Positions 1 to 13,150 of a stretch of DNA of 64,000 bases are shown here, piece after piece. Below the pieces are notes generated by a model. That model was not told where the DNA came from. It searched no databases and saw only the letters and a list, made by a program, of their open reading frames with translations. Within the stretch, counting starts at the first letter, position 1; each line of letters opens with the position of its first letter. Source of the stretch: Lepas anatifera (Eukaryota; Arthropoda; Thecostraca; Lepadidae); contig JAOTON010002272.1 in the NCBI GenBank assembly GCA_034440635.1, positions 914,501 to 978,500 on the forward strand. Direction: 5' to 3'. The translations under genes and the position numbers were made by a program.

Positions 1-1018
1 TAAATGTGACCTGGTCAATATATTGCCGAACATTCACTCTGAGCAAGACACTTTCGGTGTAAGTAAAGCAGCTGGCAACCAAACTCCATTGGTATGTTTT
101 CCGCACAATCCAAATCAGGGCATGATGTGTGAATAATGCACATTCTTCCATTTTGCACAAATTTAGCTTTTACTCGAAAACAGACAGCAATCTTCTCGCG
201 CTACCACCCGTGGTCGGTTTGTCCAGCCATCTGTTGTTACCACACGTGCCTGACGGTGACCGTCAGCGAACCGATCAATCATCAAGTTTTTGGAGTGAAA
301 AAATCGCTACCGATAATCGCGGAATTTCAGTTCAAGCTTACAAAATCACGATCGCGATCCCGCAAGCCCAGAACGCCCAATCTTCCATCGCGGAACAGCG
401 ATAGCGGACTCCACATTGTCGGATATAGGACACCTGCACCACCGCCGCTCCAGACGCGCCTCACCGCTGTCGTGGCTGACTTCAATACCACGGTGACTGC
501 GGCGGCGGCTCCTGGACGCCGCCCTCTATAATCCCCGCCCCGACCGAACGGGCGCAGCGCAACTAACAGGTCCGATACGGCCGCCGCCGCCCTCAATTGG
601 GCTCCGCTGTCTATCAGAGCACAGCAGCGCTTCTAAACAATACTGACACATAAGCGTGCTTTCCCCAGTGTTTCCGCAGAAGAGTAGCTATGGTGACACA
701 CCACTTGGATATTCAGCCCAGGGAGCAGTGAGGAAGCATTCCTACCATGCCGCACAATCTGCCGCGGAATTCCCGACCGGGTTCGACACTGTCGCGGTGC
801 GGCGCACCACCCCAAACACGGCCGGCGGACCATTCGTCTTCCTTACCGGGTCACAGTTCGCTGGTTTCCCCGCCCGTCCGTACCGGGCTTCACACCATTC
901 GTTCAGGACTTCGCGGGCGTTCACACCGCTCCTTCAGGCTTTCCCGGACGCTCATGAAGTTTGTTCAGACATTATCATGCGTTCATGCCTTTCTTTCTAG
1001 CCCTTCCAGACATTTTTT
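1..1018. other. Unannotated sequence
   Basis: No gene, RNA or repeat recognised. The longest open frames (about 130 codons) overlap one another in several frames in GC-rich sequence and show no convincing start or splice context. Confidence 0.4.
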
Positions 1019-1372
1019 TATAAATTTTGTTCAAGTTGTTCCTGGTAAGGCTGCTGGAGTCGGAGTCTCACTAAAGTCATCAAGGGACTTGTCACGGAGA
1101 CCCCGACCCCACCACCCGAACGAGCAACTCCCTCAATGGAGGGTTAATTTAGAAGCCAAAGTTTAACGTCCCACAAAGCACAGGTGACTGGCCGCCCCGC
1201 TCAGGTCACCCTCTCACCAGTCAGTTGCCAGCCGACCTGTACGTCGGGTAAACTATTGAGCGCCGGAGCGTCTCAGGGGAACCGATCCCAAGCCTGGACA
1301 TGCACTGCCACTGCATGCTTCTGAGCAGCAGGCCGGAGCCCAACGCTCTACCAACTGAGCTACCGGGGCGGC
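1019..1372 (-). mobile_element. tRNA-derived SINE, copy 1 (family A)
   Basis: Read on the minus strand, the element opens with a tRNA-like head starting near 1372. The head has a clear pol III A box (TAGCTCAGTTGG) and a B-box-like GGGATCGGTTCC. A body of about 250 bp follows, ending in TTTATAAA-rich sequence. The same order of blocks (head; a CCCGACGTA-type block; a block reading GAGGGTGACCTGAGCGGGGC; a block reading CTCGTTCGG; a block reading TGACTTTAGTGAGAC) recurs near 8990, 51729 and 56853, which defines the family. SINEs are non-autonomous retroelements transcribed by RNA polymerase III and copied by a LINE partner; no partner is visible here. The A-to-B spacing is about 73 bases, longer than in a normal tRNA. 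Confidence 0.9.
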
Positions 1373-4300
1373 AGACATTCGCATCGTTCGTTCAGACTTT
1401 TCTGGGCTTCACGCCGGTTGTTCTCGCCGTCCGTTCCAGGCCTTCCCTGGCGTTCGCCCCGTTCCGGTTGTCACCGGCACAGATTGGGTCGGCGTCCGTT
1501 CCCGGTACCCTGGCCACATTTTCTGGCGGACACCGGCTATATCAGGAGGCTAACACGTATTGGCAGCTTGGGTTCCAGCCCAGGCGGAGTATGGATGAGT
1601 TTCGGCCGGCGGATATTGGGAGAGCCGCAGGCTTAGTTGAACTTCGTAGCAAATAGCTCCGTCAGGAATTGCCGAAAAGGGGTTTAACCCAACTCATCCC
1701 TTCCCCACGCTGAAGCTGAAGGCAGTGCCGAACGCAAGTTGATGACCGCAACCACAACTTTGTTCTATGCCATGCCACCATGCCAAACGGTTAATGTCGT
1801 ACCTCATTACTACCCCGTTTGCCGGTGAACCGCGACAGTTGTGTGGTCGGTAAATGACCGTGGCAACTCGGCCACTTCACAGTCTAAAAGCGTCAGCACC
1901 TCGCGGGATCGCGGACTGAGGCTGCGACTCCGCAGGCTGCACCGCTCCCACGCACAATTACCAGTCGGCCTGTCTCACCGCGTCAGCTACGGAAGCCGGC
2001 GGCGGCGGGCAAGGTTGTGAGAACCCGGCCTGGGTCAGCGCGCCCCGGCCCGGAAGCTGCGGCCGTGCACTGGCGTGGGTGAGGTCACAGGCCGCCGCTG
2101 CCGCCCACCGTCGCGGCGTGGCTGAGGAGCGGAGCAGCCACGGCGAGCCGGGACGTAACCCCACCGCCAGCTCCGGCGATTGTTACCGCAATAGTATATC
2201 CTGATTTGAGAAAAGAGCGCTTGGTGCCCGACAGTAAACCGCCCTGGACGTTGTATGTTTACGCTTGGATCTCAACGGTCGTAGCATATGCAATTCGGCT
2301 CGCCATTCCAATCAAATAGAAGGATTTTTCCCTAAAATTGTCCATTTAACTACCCGAATGAGATATGCACATATAAAGTCTAAAATATGATATTGATAAA
2401 AGGAATGCTTAGAAAAATAGCAAAACAACTATCCAACTAGTCATCTCCTTATTTGAATGATCCGAACCTTCTTCCAAGTGGAGAAGCCCATTTCATAGTC
2501 ATCTTATTGACCGTGGGCTATGTAAAACTGATAACTGCCCACAATCTCCCACCGGTACGGTTTCAGGCACATTAGCGACGAGACGTGCGGTGACGGCGTC
2601 TCCTTCACCCGGGACATGACAGGCGGCCCTGTCCCACATTCTCTCCGCGGCCGGCTGCCAGGTCAGAGTCGACGGCGACGGGTCAGCTCCGCGGCCCAGT
2701 CGGCTGGTCACGCGCGATGACGACAATGACGGTTGGGGTTTCAGGGCACACCAGCTGCTAATGCTAGTCCAACGTTATCAAATTAGATCGGCACTGGGCC
2801 GCCCTCGTTGGTTCAACAATCTGCACCGGGAAGTACCAGTTCTAACAAGCTCTGTTGGGCCTGTAAACTATGTTCAACTACGCTTCTCTCAAGTCGGATA
2901 AAACCTCCCCTATGCTTAGGATCGCGTTATTTATACCTACAGGATCTGCTCGGATCTACACAGGAACCAGCGGGAAGAATCGATGGATACTGAGTTCCAA
3001 AGGGTCCCAATTATCCGTCTCAAATCGACCATGCTGAATAGTGAAGAGGCTACCACGGTGCGAACGTTGACTGGGGGGGCGGTCTTGTTCAGGAAGTGAG
3101 CGTGTGTCGCAGAACGGTAGCGACCCCTGCCGGCTGGTCTGACCTCTGATTAGGGCGGCTCAAACATCGCACTTCACGCCAGCCAGCCAGCTTTATCTGT
3201 GTCGACACAAGCAAGGCTATGAGGCAGTTCAGCGGCGACAGCGACAGGTCCGGTAATCCCTGCCCGGACTGAAGGACCGGAGGCGCCGGCGACCTCCGAA
3301 CGTACTGAGGAGCCACCCGGGACTGGGATGTGGAGGCACCTCGCCAGCGCAATATTTCCGGCAACATTCAAAGTCTATTGGCGAAAACCAGCATTATTCT
3401 TGTTGCATTCGCTGAGTTCAATAAATACGACATGAGTGGTGAAATAGTTTTCACAGGAACACAATTTGGCTCATCTCTTTTCGCCTTTAAATTCGCACTA
3501 CTACAACTAATGCGAGAACCATTTCAGGCGTTACTGAAATCCCTTGTCACAGCGATGTAGGACATGATTTGCCATCTATGACAAAACAGGATGCTTGGTC
3601 ACAAGGTAAACATAACCAAAGGTCGAGACCCCTCGTTGGCCTAGCACAGTTATAACTCATGTCAATAGATCTCTAGTGGCCCTACAAGTACAATGACACC
3701 AATATACGGGCTCTATCGCTATTTAGAGCTACTATTGACTAAAGAATCACCATGTATATGCGTGATGCCCGGTCGCCGCTCAAGGGTGGGCCTCGGGTGC
3801 CTATTATAGGTTTCATCTACGGCTGACGGCAATACATGTTGGGAATTTGAAGTTAGTCGGTCTATACATATATGCTACAACCATAACTTTTCCTACGCTT
3901 CATCACGTTCACCGTGCATTTCCCATTGTAAAGGTATAAGACTGACCCTACTCCCGGTCATCGACACCTAAATTTGTGTCTCATGCATTGCAACAAGTAT
4001 GCATCATAGTGAAAAGTGGGCACATCACCCAACGATATAGCTACACAGATAGAAGTGAACCCAATGATGCATGGATAAGTAAGTATGGCACTACACGAGA
4101 AATGTATTGCCTATGTTTTACGAACAAATGCATTTCTGACACGCACGAACTCTCAGTCACCTCCAAGGCCATTGTCCTTTTACCGCCCGCTACAATAAAT
4201 AGGAGAAATGTGGGCGACGAGCAAGGTGAGCTGATAACACGGTTCTCGCCCGCTACCTCTTCATAGACCAAAGCCATTTCGGTTGGATCCAGTACGGGTC

Positions 4301-7300
4301 TTCAACTCGCCGGCAACATTAGATGGCGCATAAGTCTGAGCCACACAGCACGTAAGAAGTCCTGAAACCGAGCGAGCGTTCCATGGAAACGACCAGGTTT
4401 CCATGAAACACGAACAAGTTGACACGACCCCAGAAAATAGCGCCTCATACAATTTGGTTTGAAAATAATACATGGTATGATAAAATATTCCCCTTACGAG
4501 ACCGTACACAGTAGGACAGTTTTCGCGGGAATTCAAACGACACGGTACAGTGCATACACAGATGCCGGCAAAGCCAGCGATGATTTGTTGGGGAGCAAGC
4601 GGCAAGTTAGGGCTATGACGCAAAATACTGTAACTTCTGACAACTTGCGTTCTTAAAAATCACAAAATCCGGTGGGGTATCGAAAAAACACTGGATCTTG
4701 TGTTTTTAAAGAACGCAATTCGTCCGAGGAAGCTACAGCTTTTCGTCCTGAAGCCGTGTCTTTCCACTTACCCCTAGAACTTATCACTGGCATTGACGGC
4801 CTGCGTTGCGCCGTGCCGTTTAAATGACCGAGTTAACTGCACAAGTATGTCGCAGCAGGGAAGGCCATCTCGTTTCCAGAAGACATGGCATTGTGGGACG
4901 CTTCGAACGCTCTGGAATTATGACTCTCTGGGCGCAAAATAGCCCTAGCCGTCGATACGCCCAACAACATCAATGACGATGATATGCCCGCCATTCTGTG
5001 ACAGGACGGCCGATGATAACAAGGTGAACGCAGAAACTGTCTTAACCAGAACATGATGTAGCTACTTGGTTCGATATTAGCAACATATTCTATTTATATT
5101 TAGAAATGTACTACCGGCTACCGGGCAGGAGTTGTCCACATGTTGCCGGGAGAAATATCACGTAATCAGCTGAGAAGTGCTACTTCTTGGTATTTCATCA
5201 GTGGATTTCGCTCTGTGGGAATACGGAGCCTTCTTCGCCCGTCTGCCGGCGCGGCATTGAGCGTCCTGCCCGTGCGATACAGGGATCACGCCACTTGCAG
5301 CGGGGAGGAGGGCTAGCACTCAGGAGCAGCCTCAGGCGTCACTGCATCCTCGACAGACCGTCGCGTCGGAGAGCATCCGGCTGAGGAGCTGGCGGGGGCG
5401 CGGACGCCCACGCGGCGAGCTGGCCACAGCCAGCGCAGCTCCCCTCGCCCGTGACGTCATACAGCGTCTTCCAATCACATCCCGAGCTGCAGGAAATTAC
5501 AGGCAGAGTGGTTCGTTCAGACTCTGCAGGCCACTGATATGGCTCCGTCTCTGAATACGTATTGCGAAGCGGCCACCACATCCTTCAGCATCCGGCGAAC
5601 ACAAATTATACCGTTCATATGGGCCTGTTTACCATCGCGCTCAACGGTACACACGCACAAGTACAATCTAAGAATTTCCGAATTTCAGCCGAAACTGGAA
5701 AAATGTGGACTGGGGGATGATTGGAGGATTTGACTAGGAGGCAGGGTTCAAAAGTAGCGGCGAGAACAAATTGCTAAGGTGCCAGTCTAGGCATCTACAG
5801 TAGTTTCCAGTCAGCAAGTGATGGAAGCAAGACAATTCACAGCCTCCTTGCCGTCTTGTTGATGACTACGCTCTTAAAGCATGCCTGAACCTACTAGGTC
5901 ACACTTCGTTTCTTCCAGAAAATGAGCAGAAGCGGTGGGGTTTGGGGCGAATAAAATATGGTACCATGGTTAATTTGGCATGCTCTAGAATTATCATATC
6001 ACAGTTCAAGTCCTACAAATGCACCATCTTCCATCAATTATAGATACCAAACACCCGCCTGCAACACTTCTACCAGATTCCAAGGTTTGGTGCTGAAAGA
6101 AAGGAGCTGCAAAACAGGCTAAATCGAAAGTCTTCAATATCTGGAATGTTATCGACAACACCATCGCGGGCTGATATAAATCTCCATAGCCGAAAGCTGT
6201 TTATCCTGACAAGCTATCGATGAACATTCACAAAATCCGTCATCGACGTCACTTGCTGTGACTTAAAATAATGCCATGATCAGGGAAGCTCCTGGTCTCT
6301 TGATGAACAATAAGTGCGTTACTAACAGGTACCTGAGACTACAGATTTGACGTTGGAATCCCCTTGGCCGGTATGGGAAAGTCTCCGGGTCGGGGAAAAG
6401 TACCTGAGCAGGTAATGGAAGGCTTCATCCGAGGAATTAAGTGGCATAAGGGGTTCTGCTGGCGACAGGGACATCCCCAGCGTCACCGACATGCGCCGCA
6501 GCTATAATTCACGTCACTGACACGAATCCGAGGCTCCCTGACCAACAAAGGAGGACTCCTGAATAGCAGATGAAGCTAACCCCCTCAATAGAACGGAATG
6601 TTCTGAGATCCGTCTACAAGAGCAACCCTGCTCAATATTGTATCGCCACCCATGGGCATTAAAAGTGAGTGAGGGCGGAGCGGACGTCCCAAAAAATCAT
6701 CGGCACTCGGTTGGCACTCTCAACCTTTTCTCGTTTATCCAGTTGGAATAAAAAGGTTCTCAAATGTAATTTAGCTGAACTGTCTCGATAGCACTCTGCC
6801 GGAGAGCCATCATCTGAGCGTTGCCCCCCCCTAGCGTCGTTGCCCGGTCTGATCCAGCTCCCCTCTATAGATAAAATTCGTGGCGGCACTTCTGGCCAGA
6901 CCCTAAAGCCAGGTCAAGGAAGGCCCCGTCCGACAAAATAAGTGGCAGGCAGAAACACCAATTTTGGCAAGGAAGGCCTCCAGCGCCATTGATCGCTGCC
7001 ACATTCTAATGAAAGACCCATTCCATGCATAATAGTGCCCTTAACAGCAAAAGGAGGCTCCCCTTAATGGAAGAGGATGTTCTAAGGTCAGCAATATGAC
7101 CGAACACTTCCCATATTTCAAGGTCAGGCCACTGAAAAGGTCACGGGGGCCCAGCCCGTCTGAAGATGCTATTGGCACGCAGAGGCCTTTATAATGCTAC
7201 GGGAGGCCCCACAACGTCATCTATACGCCTTTGATTCATATCTAAGGTCCCTGACATCCCTTAAGCCCAAATAACCAACCAACAAGTGACATACATGGAC

Positions 7301-8989
7301 ACTTTGGAGACAGAACGTTGAAGGGTACAGCCCTTGACGCAGCCCCCATTCTAAACATAAGCATCCTTAACTGGACCATAACAATTCTGATATTGAACGC
7401 TTTTGCGCGGTCGCTATCCATCCACGCATGTCCACCACCATTACGTGATGATAGGCTGATACTGGTTCACTAGAAGGACCACGTTACTGTAGTAAGGCTT
7501 CGACCGCTAGATAAACGGCAGCAGGAAAACGGAAACGTCATCAAAAGTACCGAGGTCCCCAGCTGCAAGAAGGACCGCCCAGGCCCCGGATTCCGCCTCT
7601 GAGACGGCACACAGAGCCACCTGACCAGACTAAACGGCACCATGCACGCTCAAGACGACTTATACGACATGACGCTCTTTAACAAATTTCAACCGAAACG
7701 TCAGCCGCAGAGATATTACCAGAAACACCCACCCATGCTTCATTCGTTTTTATTTTATTTTTATTTTTTATTTTTTGGACGACACTTCATAGCGTACAGC
7801 TCCCTAGGCACACAATTTTGCAGCTGCAAGCCTCCCCCTACCAGTAAGCGGCCAGGGCCGGTCGAATTCCCGTTTGAACACGTGTGTCTCAATCTCTGAA
7901 AACGGCGGGTTTTGGGACAGAGAAGGTCTGTGCCTAGAGTCATTCAGCTCTTCACGATTACCATACCAGCCAAAAGCCGACTATGATAGGATTGATGGTG
8001 CTATATTGCATTGAACACTGTCCCAGCCCGCACCCTCCTGGGCGGGCCAGGAGAACATCCGGGTGCAGTTGAATGTGTGTTGACAATATAACAATACATT
8101 CCACATACCAATATCAATACTTTGGATCTGACGTCGTGGTCTGACCAGAGAAAACGATACCAACCCCCCCCCCCTATAGTACAAATACAGGGTTTCATAC
8201 AAGCAACTGAAAGTCCTGATGTTTATGTGCCCGACATTTCGTCTCGACACCCCAGTGCAGGATTAGACCCTGCACCCACTACAGACAACAGAAGCCTGCG
8301 ATAGAATTTACAGCACTCTCCGACAGTGGCCTTGTCGCATTAGCGTGGTTGATCTCCATAAACCGACTCAACAAGACTATCGGACTTAGTACACTGGTCC
8401 CGTGAGGAGCGTCATCAACAGCAGCGCCGTCCCCTATCACGAGGACGATACATTAGTGTGATGTCACGTGCCAGTTTTGCACCGGGGCCGCCCAGCGTGA
8501 CACACGGCGTGATGTAAGCTGCTCAGAGCCGCCACAATACCGCCGCTGTCCCGGCAGGAGACTCCAGTCCACATTTCCGAAACACTGACCACAGCAGCAG
8601 CCGAGCAGACCGTTAGCACAGAGAGGCAAACACCTTCGCCGCCACCCGGAGGCGGAAACCACACACACGCCTCTGTCACACAACTGCGTTTTCCTGCTGC
8701 AGCACGGTGAACGGCCTTACGGAAGTGAGAAGTGCTCGCACTCTGACAACATGGCCGCCAATTTATCGGCCGGGGATTAGAGGGACAGTGTTATCGGTGG
8801 TTTCACGACGCACCAGCTGCTAAGGTCACTGCTATCCGCCCGGAAGTGGCTGCCACGGGAGTATCGCCGGCAAGCGACAACGCTGCAAGCGGGGCTCAGG
8901 CCAAGGTATACATTTCGAGACCAGCACTGGGCCAGCTTTGAGAGAAGGCACGCTGGGTACCATAATTAGAGAGGTGGCGTGTAAAACCA
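1373..8989. other. Long unannotated stretch
   Basis: I see no supportable gene in these 7.6 kb. Open frames stay at about 120 codons or less and lack coherent start and splice context. Low-complexity points are a T-rich run near 7746-7779 and a C run near 8165-8174. An ATGGCCGCC at 8751-8759, similar to a YY1-type site, opens only a 10-codon frame. Confidence 0.35.
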
Positions 8990-9350
8990 CCGCCCCGGTA
9001 GCTCAGTTGGTAGAGTGTTGGGCTCCGGCCCACCGCTCAGAAACATGCAGTGGCAGTGCATGTACAGGCATGGGATCGGTTCTCCTGAGACGCTCCGGCG
9101 CTCAAAATTTACCCGACGTAGGTTGGCTGGCAACTGTCTGGGAAGAGGGTGACCTGAGCGGGGCGGACTTCCCTGTGCTTTGAGGGACGTTTAATTTTGG
9201 CTTCTAAATTTACCTTCCATTATTGGAATTTCTCGTTCGGATGGTGGGGTCTGGGTCTCCGTGACAAGCCCATTGACGACTTTATTGAGACTCCGACTTA
9301 AAAAACTGAACTCGCAACAACTTTGGACAAAACTGATAATAAAAAACTGG
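8990..9350 (+). mobile_element. tRNA-derived SINE, copy 2 (family A)
   Basis: Plus-strand copy of the family seen at 1019-1372. The head carries GGTAGCTCAGTTGGTAGAG (A box) near 8998 and a B-box-like GGGATCGGTTCT near 9070. The shared body blocks follow in order, including GAGGGTGACCTGAGCGGGGC near 9147 and CTCGTTCGGATGGTGGGG near 9233. The copy ends in an A-rich tail with AATAAAAAACT near 9338. Between the boxes is a small palindromic segment (CATGCA...TGCATG) not found in ordinary tRNAs. Confidence 0.92.
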
Positions 9351-9507
9351 CTTTCGCAGATTTCCTGGCCCGTGAATATACCAACAGCACAGGCGCTCTA
9401 GCGCACAAGCAGGCACTGCTTCACCTGTTAAGCAGGGAAAAACATCAGTCCCCACAATTATATGTAGTCATCTGAACCGGTGGTAGGCGACGGACAAATC
9501 CCGGCGC

Positions 9508-9738
9508 CTACCCCGCACCGCCGGACCCGGAGGCTCGGGAGTACAAGGGTACCAGTACAAGGGCTGATAGTACAATCAGCGCCAGAGACCTACCAGTGTG
9601 AGGAAGAGTGGCCGGGCTGAAATCGTCACTGAGCGCGCAGCAGTTAATCTGGGTCGCAGAGGATCTCAAACCGACGGCCTTTGGAAAATTGAGCGCCACC
9701 CCAGTTTTATCCCAGTCGCACCCAGCCATTTCCGCCAT
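9508..9738 (-). CDS. Possible small open frame with C-terminal hydrophobic segment
   Basis: A minus-strand ATG at 9738 opens 76 codons beginning MAEMAGCDWD, with a second in-frame ATG three codons later. The start context (ACATGG) is acceptable. Residues about 51-66 form an uncharged stretch (LALIVLSALVLVPLY) that could be a membrane segment. The frame stays open upstream to about 9846 without another ATG. The family is not recognised and no splice sites or promoter were established. It may be a real short exon or a chance frame. Confidence 0.18.
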   Translation of the reverse strand: MAEMAGCDWDKTGVALNFPKAVGLRSSATQINCCALSDDFSPATLPHTGRSLALIVLSALVLVPLYSRASGSGGAG

Positions 9739-9739
9739 G

Positions 9740-11417
9740 TAAGTGGTCGCTGTCTCTCGCGATACTGACGTGATAGTACAAGCGAGAAGTGGGAATGAAC
9801 ATGTCCAAAATAGCGTGTCAACAACGAACGAACAGTTCTGGTTCACAAAGGGCGTTAAAAATAGGTGAATGGATCAGGTGACCATTGTCTAGCACCTGAA
9901 CTGAACTGCCTGCTCAGTCACTGACAAGAAAGTGGGGGCGAAAAAGCGGAACAGCACCCAGCCCACCGCCCGGAACCAACATAAATAGCAGTGTGCGATG
10001 ACCAGAACGAATTCGAAATCACAGTCACGGCTACCACTTCCCCTTATTTGCCTTGACGTGCAGTGTTCCTTGACGACACATAGTTCACCCAACCGTTCAT
10101 CGAAAGGGAATTGGAAGCCGGAGACAGGACCACATTGCGAGCCACAGCTGCATCTCCGAATAAGGAGCGGCTATTTCACACGTGGCCGTGTATGACCGGT
10201 TCAACGGCGGCATTAGCCATTCCAGCAGCCGGCCATAAAAACCAGCGCCAGATTATGTCCTGCAGCACGGCTGGCCCGTGCGAGGCACTGCCAAACAGCG
10301 GCGACTGTCCACCGCACCGGCGCCCCACCACAGCAAACACCGGCGTTCAGGGCATCTCACCGGCGGCCATCGGCCTAACTTCAGATCCTGTCTCTCACCC
10401 CACACGGGGCTGGCCAATGCCTTTAACCGACGTAAAAACTCATTACGGAAAATCATCAAACGAGACCTGTGGCGGCTAAAGACCACCAGAATGGCCGTGA
10501 CCGGCAATTCACCCTCAGTCAACAGTGTGATCTGCCCACCAGTACTGCCATGAACATTTGACCCAGCTGACCCCCACGTATAGGCGGTTCGCTCCCCACG
10601 CGGCAGACACTGGGAACGGTCCGCTCCCCCAGCGAAACAGACATTGGGAACGGTCCGCTCGCCAGCGCAGCAGACAGGGGGACGGTCCGCTCGATGCGCA
10701 AGGGGAAGTACTGCATATCACATAGGTACAGTTACAGCAGTAGGAGCTTAGCGTGACCTAGTCTGAAACCGCTCGGAGACTGCAGCGACAATGCTCAGCA
10801 GTAAAACGTTTGTGTGGGCGAAAACCGTGCGGGTAGCCAACATCAAAAATTTAAAGGTAGGATTTATTACAGACGAAGCTTTCATGCAGCGGACCCCTAC
10901 AAACGTGATATTTCCAATTTCCACTCAGCGTTGGCAGAGCTGAAGCTGTTTCGCAGGTATAAAAACGAAATTTCCAATTAATCCACATATGCCTCACAAT
11001 TTGGATAATAATCTGCTAATAGCGCAAATAAAATTCCATACTTTTTGCAGTTTACGCCTCGGACTTTCAGAATACCGTATCATCTAGGAAACAAAGATTC
11101 TATTATAAACTGAAACTCATAAATTTCCCAAAGACATAGGGAATGTAATTGTTTTTTTCTTAGTATCCATCATTTACGATATATATCCAAAAGGTGCAAA
11201 ATCCACAAATTGATTGTGTCTTGTTTGACCTTTCCTCAGGACTGGCACATGCCTCACAGAGCGTTGTTGTATTTGCACCGTGTAGATTGGGTCCCAATAA
11301 TTGTTAAAGACGGCACAGCATAGTACGCACCATTTACCCTGCACCCTGGGTGAAATTTTTGAGTCACTACCACCATGAGTTTTTAGCAACGGGTAAAAAA
11401 CATACATTTAAGATCCG
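9740..11417. other. Unannotated stretch with one small tandem repeat
   Basis: No supportable gene. Several 90-120 codon frames overlap on both strands between 10111 and 10553 with no clear favourite. From about 10800 onward the sequence becomes more AT-rich and shows nothing recognisable. Confidence 0.3.
10586..10695 (+). repeat. 32-34 bp tandem repeat, about 3 copies
   Basis: Units beginning GGTTCGCTC or GGTCCGCTC start at 10586, 10618, 10652 and 10684, the last being partial. Each carries a middle block like GCAGACAYTGGGAAC. Confidence 0.85.
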
Positions 11418-11569
11418 ACCCTTAACCCCAAAAGGAGCCGTCTCTGTTCATGCTAAACGCGAGTGCCAACGCAATTCAATATTTAAAAAAGTGAGTGCAA
11501 AAACATATCAAATTGCGTTGGCACCCACATTTAGTATTAGCAGAGACAGCTTCTTTTGAGGTTAAGGGT
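11418..11569. mobile_element. Inverted-repeat (foldback) element, 59-bp arms
   Basis: The left arm at 11418-11476 and the right arm at 11511-11569 are reverse complements at about 49 of 59 positions, around a 34-bp AT-rich centre. Several differences are CG in the left-arm complement against CA in the right arm, which fits CpG deamination of one arm. No target-site duplication was found. It is either a short MITE or a relic hairpin; no protein is encoded. Confidence 0.8.
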
Positions 11570-12458
11570 ATATGCTATATCTGCAGTATAGCAAAAATTC
11601 ATCCGAAAAGTTTAGTGCAATGCCACAGCATATGCTTGGGATATCGTGCCAAATCCTTGAATTTTCCCAAAAATCTTCTATTTGCATAATTGAAGGGGCG
11701 TCCACGCGCGCACGTGATGCGTGGCTCTAGTGCTGATCGGCGCAACCCACTACTTTGCTGGCGAGAACATGCATGCACAATTTTCGCCTAATCCAGCACG
11801 TGGTTTCTGAGAGATCGAAGAGGGATGCGTAGACGCACATGTGGCGTATGACCTCAAGTGTAAGCAATGCTATATTGTTCTATGATCAGGCTCAATATAT
11901 GTTTTAAATTTCATCACGATGGGATTCATAGTTTCTGAATTACAACGTGGGGGTGATAGATGCTCACCCTTTTCTTGCGCACCCGTGCGCGAGTGTTTTG
12001 ACCAATGATGAAATTGACTTTCACCTCTCAGCCCGCAGCAATGCTGCTACCTGCGCACCAACTTCGGGCCCATTAAGATCAGCAAGGACCGAGTTATGAC
12101 GTAATAAGTGACGGAAGTATGATTTGGCATGCCCCTGCTTTCGCACGTGCCACAGGCTTCACCAGAATCACGCCCATCCCTGTTGTGTCCAGTCAGTAAT
12201 TGAATTGACCAGGCTCTACCATTGCCAAGACCCCGTCAAGGTATGTTGCGCCCTTGCGGAGATCTAAGCTCTTCGTTAGCGTGCTGTGCCGTGTTGTGTC
12301 GGCCATGTGTGAAATTGTATCCATATGTAAGGAGAGACCTCGCGGGCGCTCCGTGCCCGCTCGGCAATAATAGCAGTTCAATCATGTATTTTCCATCTCC
12401 ACACGAGCCAGGCAGCCGGCACGCCTGTGGGTGTGCGCCGGCGGACTGACCTGAGGAG

Positions 12459-12700
12459 ATGGCGGCCAGACTGGAGCCGGCTGAGTGGGCCGGACAGCCA
12501 GCCGCCGCGAAGCTCTCGCGGCGGCGGCGCGCGTCGTCAGAGCTGTGGCGCACGCCGGCCCGCCGGTGGCCGCACGCCAGCGCCGACTCATCCATGGAGC
12601 GTCGACTGGCCAGCGGGGTCACCGACGACGACGACACGGCCAGACCGCCGCTGCCGCTGCCGCTGCCGCCCACGGCGCCCGACTGCAACAGAGGGCAGAG
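12459..12700 (+). CDS. Putative first coding exon of an unknown gene
   Basis: An ATG at 12459 in the context GAGATGG opens a frame of 80 complete codons. It begins MAARLEPAEWAGQ, continues through an Arg-rich patch (RRRR near residue 21) and an acidic run (DDDD near residue 56), and ends in a Pro/Leu-rich stretch. A consensus-like donor, GAG|GTCAGT, follows at 12700/12701, so an exon end there is plausible. The 31-bp minisatellite starts exactly over this point, and later units keep GAG|GTCAGC. The frame also stays open a few codons into the array. The protein looks low-complexity and disordered, and no family is recognised. Overlapping frames exist on both strands, so coding status is uncertain. 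Confidence 0.33.
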
Positions 12701-13150
12701 GTCAGTTACATGAGTGGAACAGAGGGCAAATGTCAGCTACATGAGTGGAACAGAGGGCAGGGTCAGTTACATGAGTGGAACAGAGGGCAAATGTCAGCTA
12801 CATGAGTGGAACAGAGGGCAGAGGTTACTTACATGAGTGGAACAGAGGGCAAATGTCAGCTACATGAGTGGAACAGAGGCAGAGGTCAGCTGCATGGGTT
12901 GAAACAGAGGCAGAGGTCAGCTGCATGGTTGAAACAGAGGCAGAGGTCAGCTGCATGGGTGGAACGAGGCAGAGGTCAGCTGCATGGGTGGAACGAGGCA
13001 GAGGTCAGCTGCATGGGTGGGACAGAGGGCAGAGGTCCGCTGCATGGGTGTAACAGAGGCAGAGGTCAGCTGCAAGGGTGGAACAGAGGGCAGAGGTCAG
13101 CTGCATGAGTGGAACACAGGGCAGAGGTCCGCTCGATTGGAGCAGAGGGT
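12690..13150 (+). repeat. 31-bp minisatellite, about 14 copies
   Basis: The unit is approximately GTGGAACAGAGGGCAGAGG followed by TCAGCTGCATGG. Early units carry GCAAATGTCAGCTACATGA, later ones GCAGAGGTCAGCTGCATGG, so two variants are arranged in blocks. The array begins over the putative donor of the preceding exon and decays near 13150. Confidence 0.93.

Noticed and set aside
8990..9090. tRNA gene
   Set aside because: The pol III boxes are present, but their spacing is wrong, no cloverleaf forms easily, and the same head is attached to a repeated SINE body.
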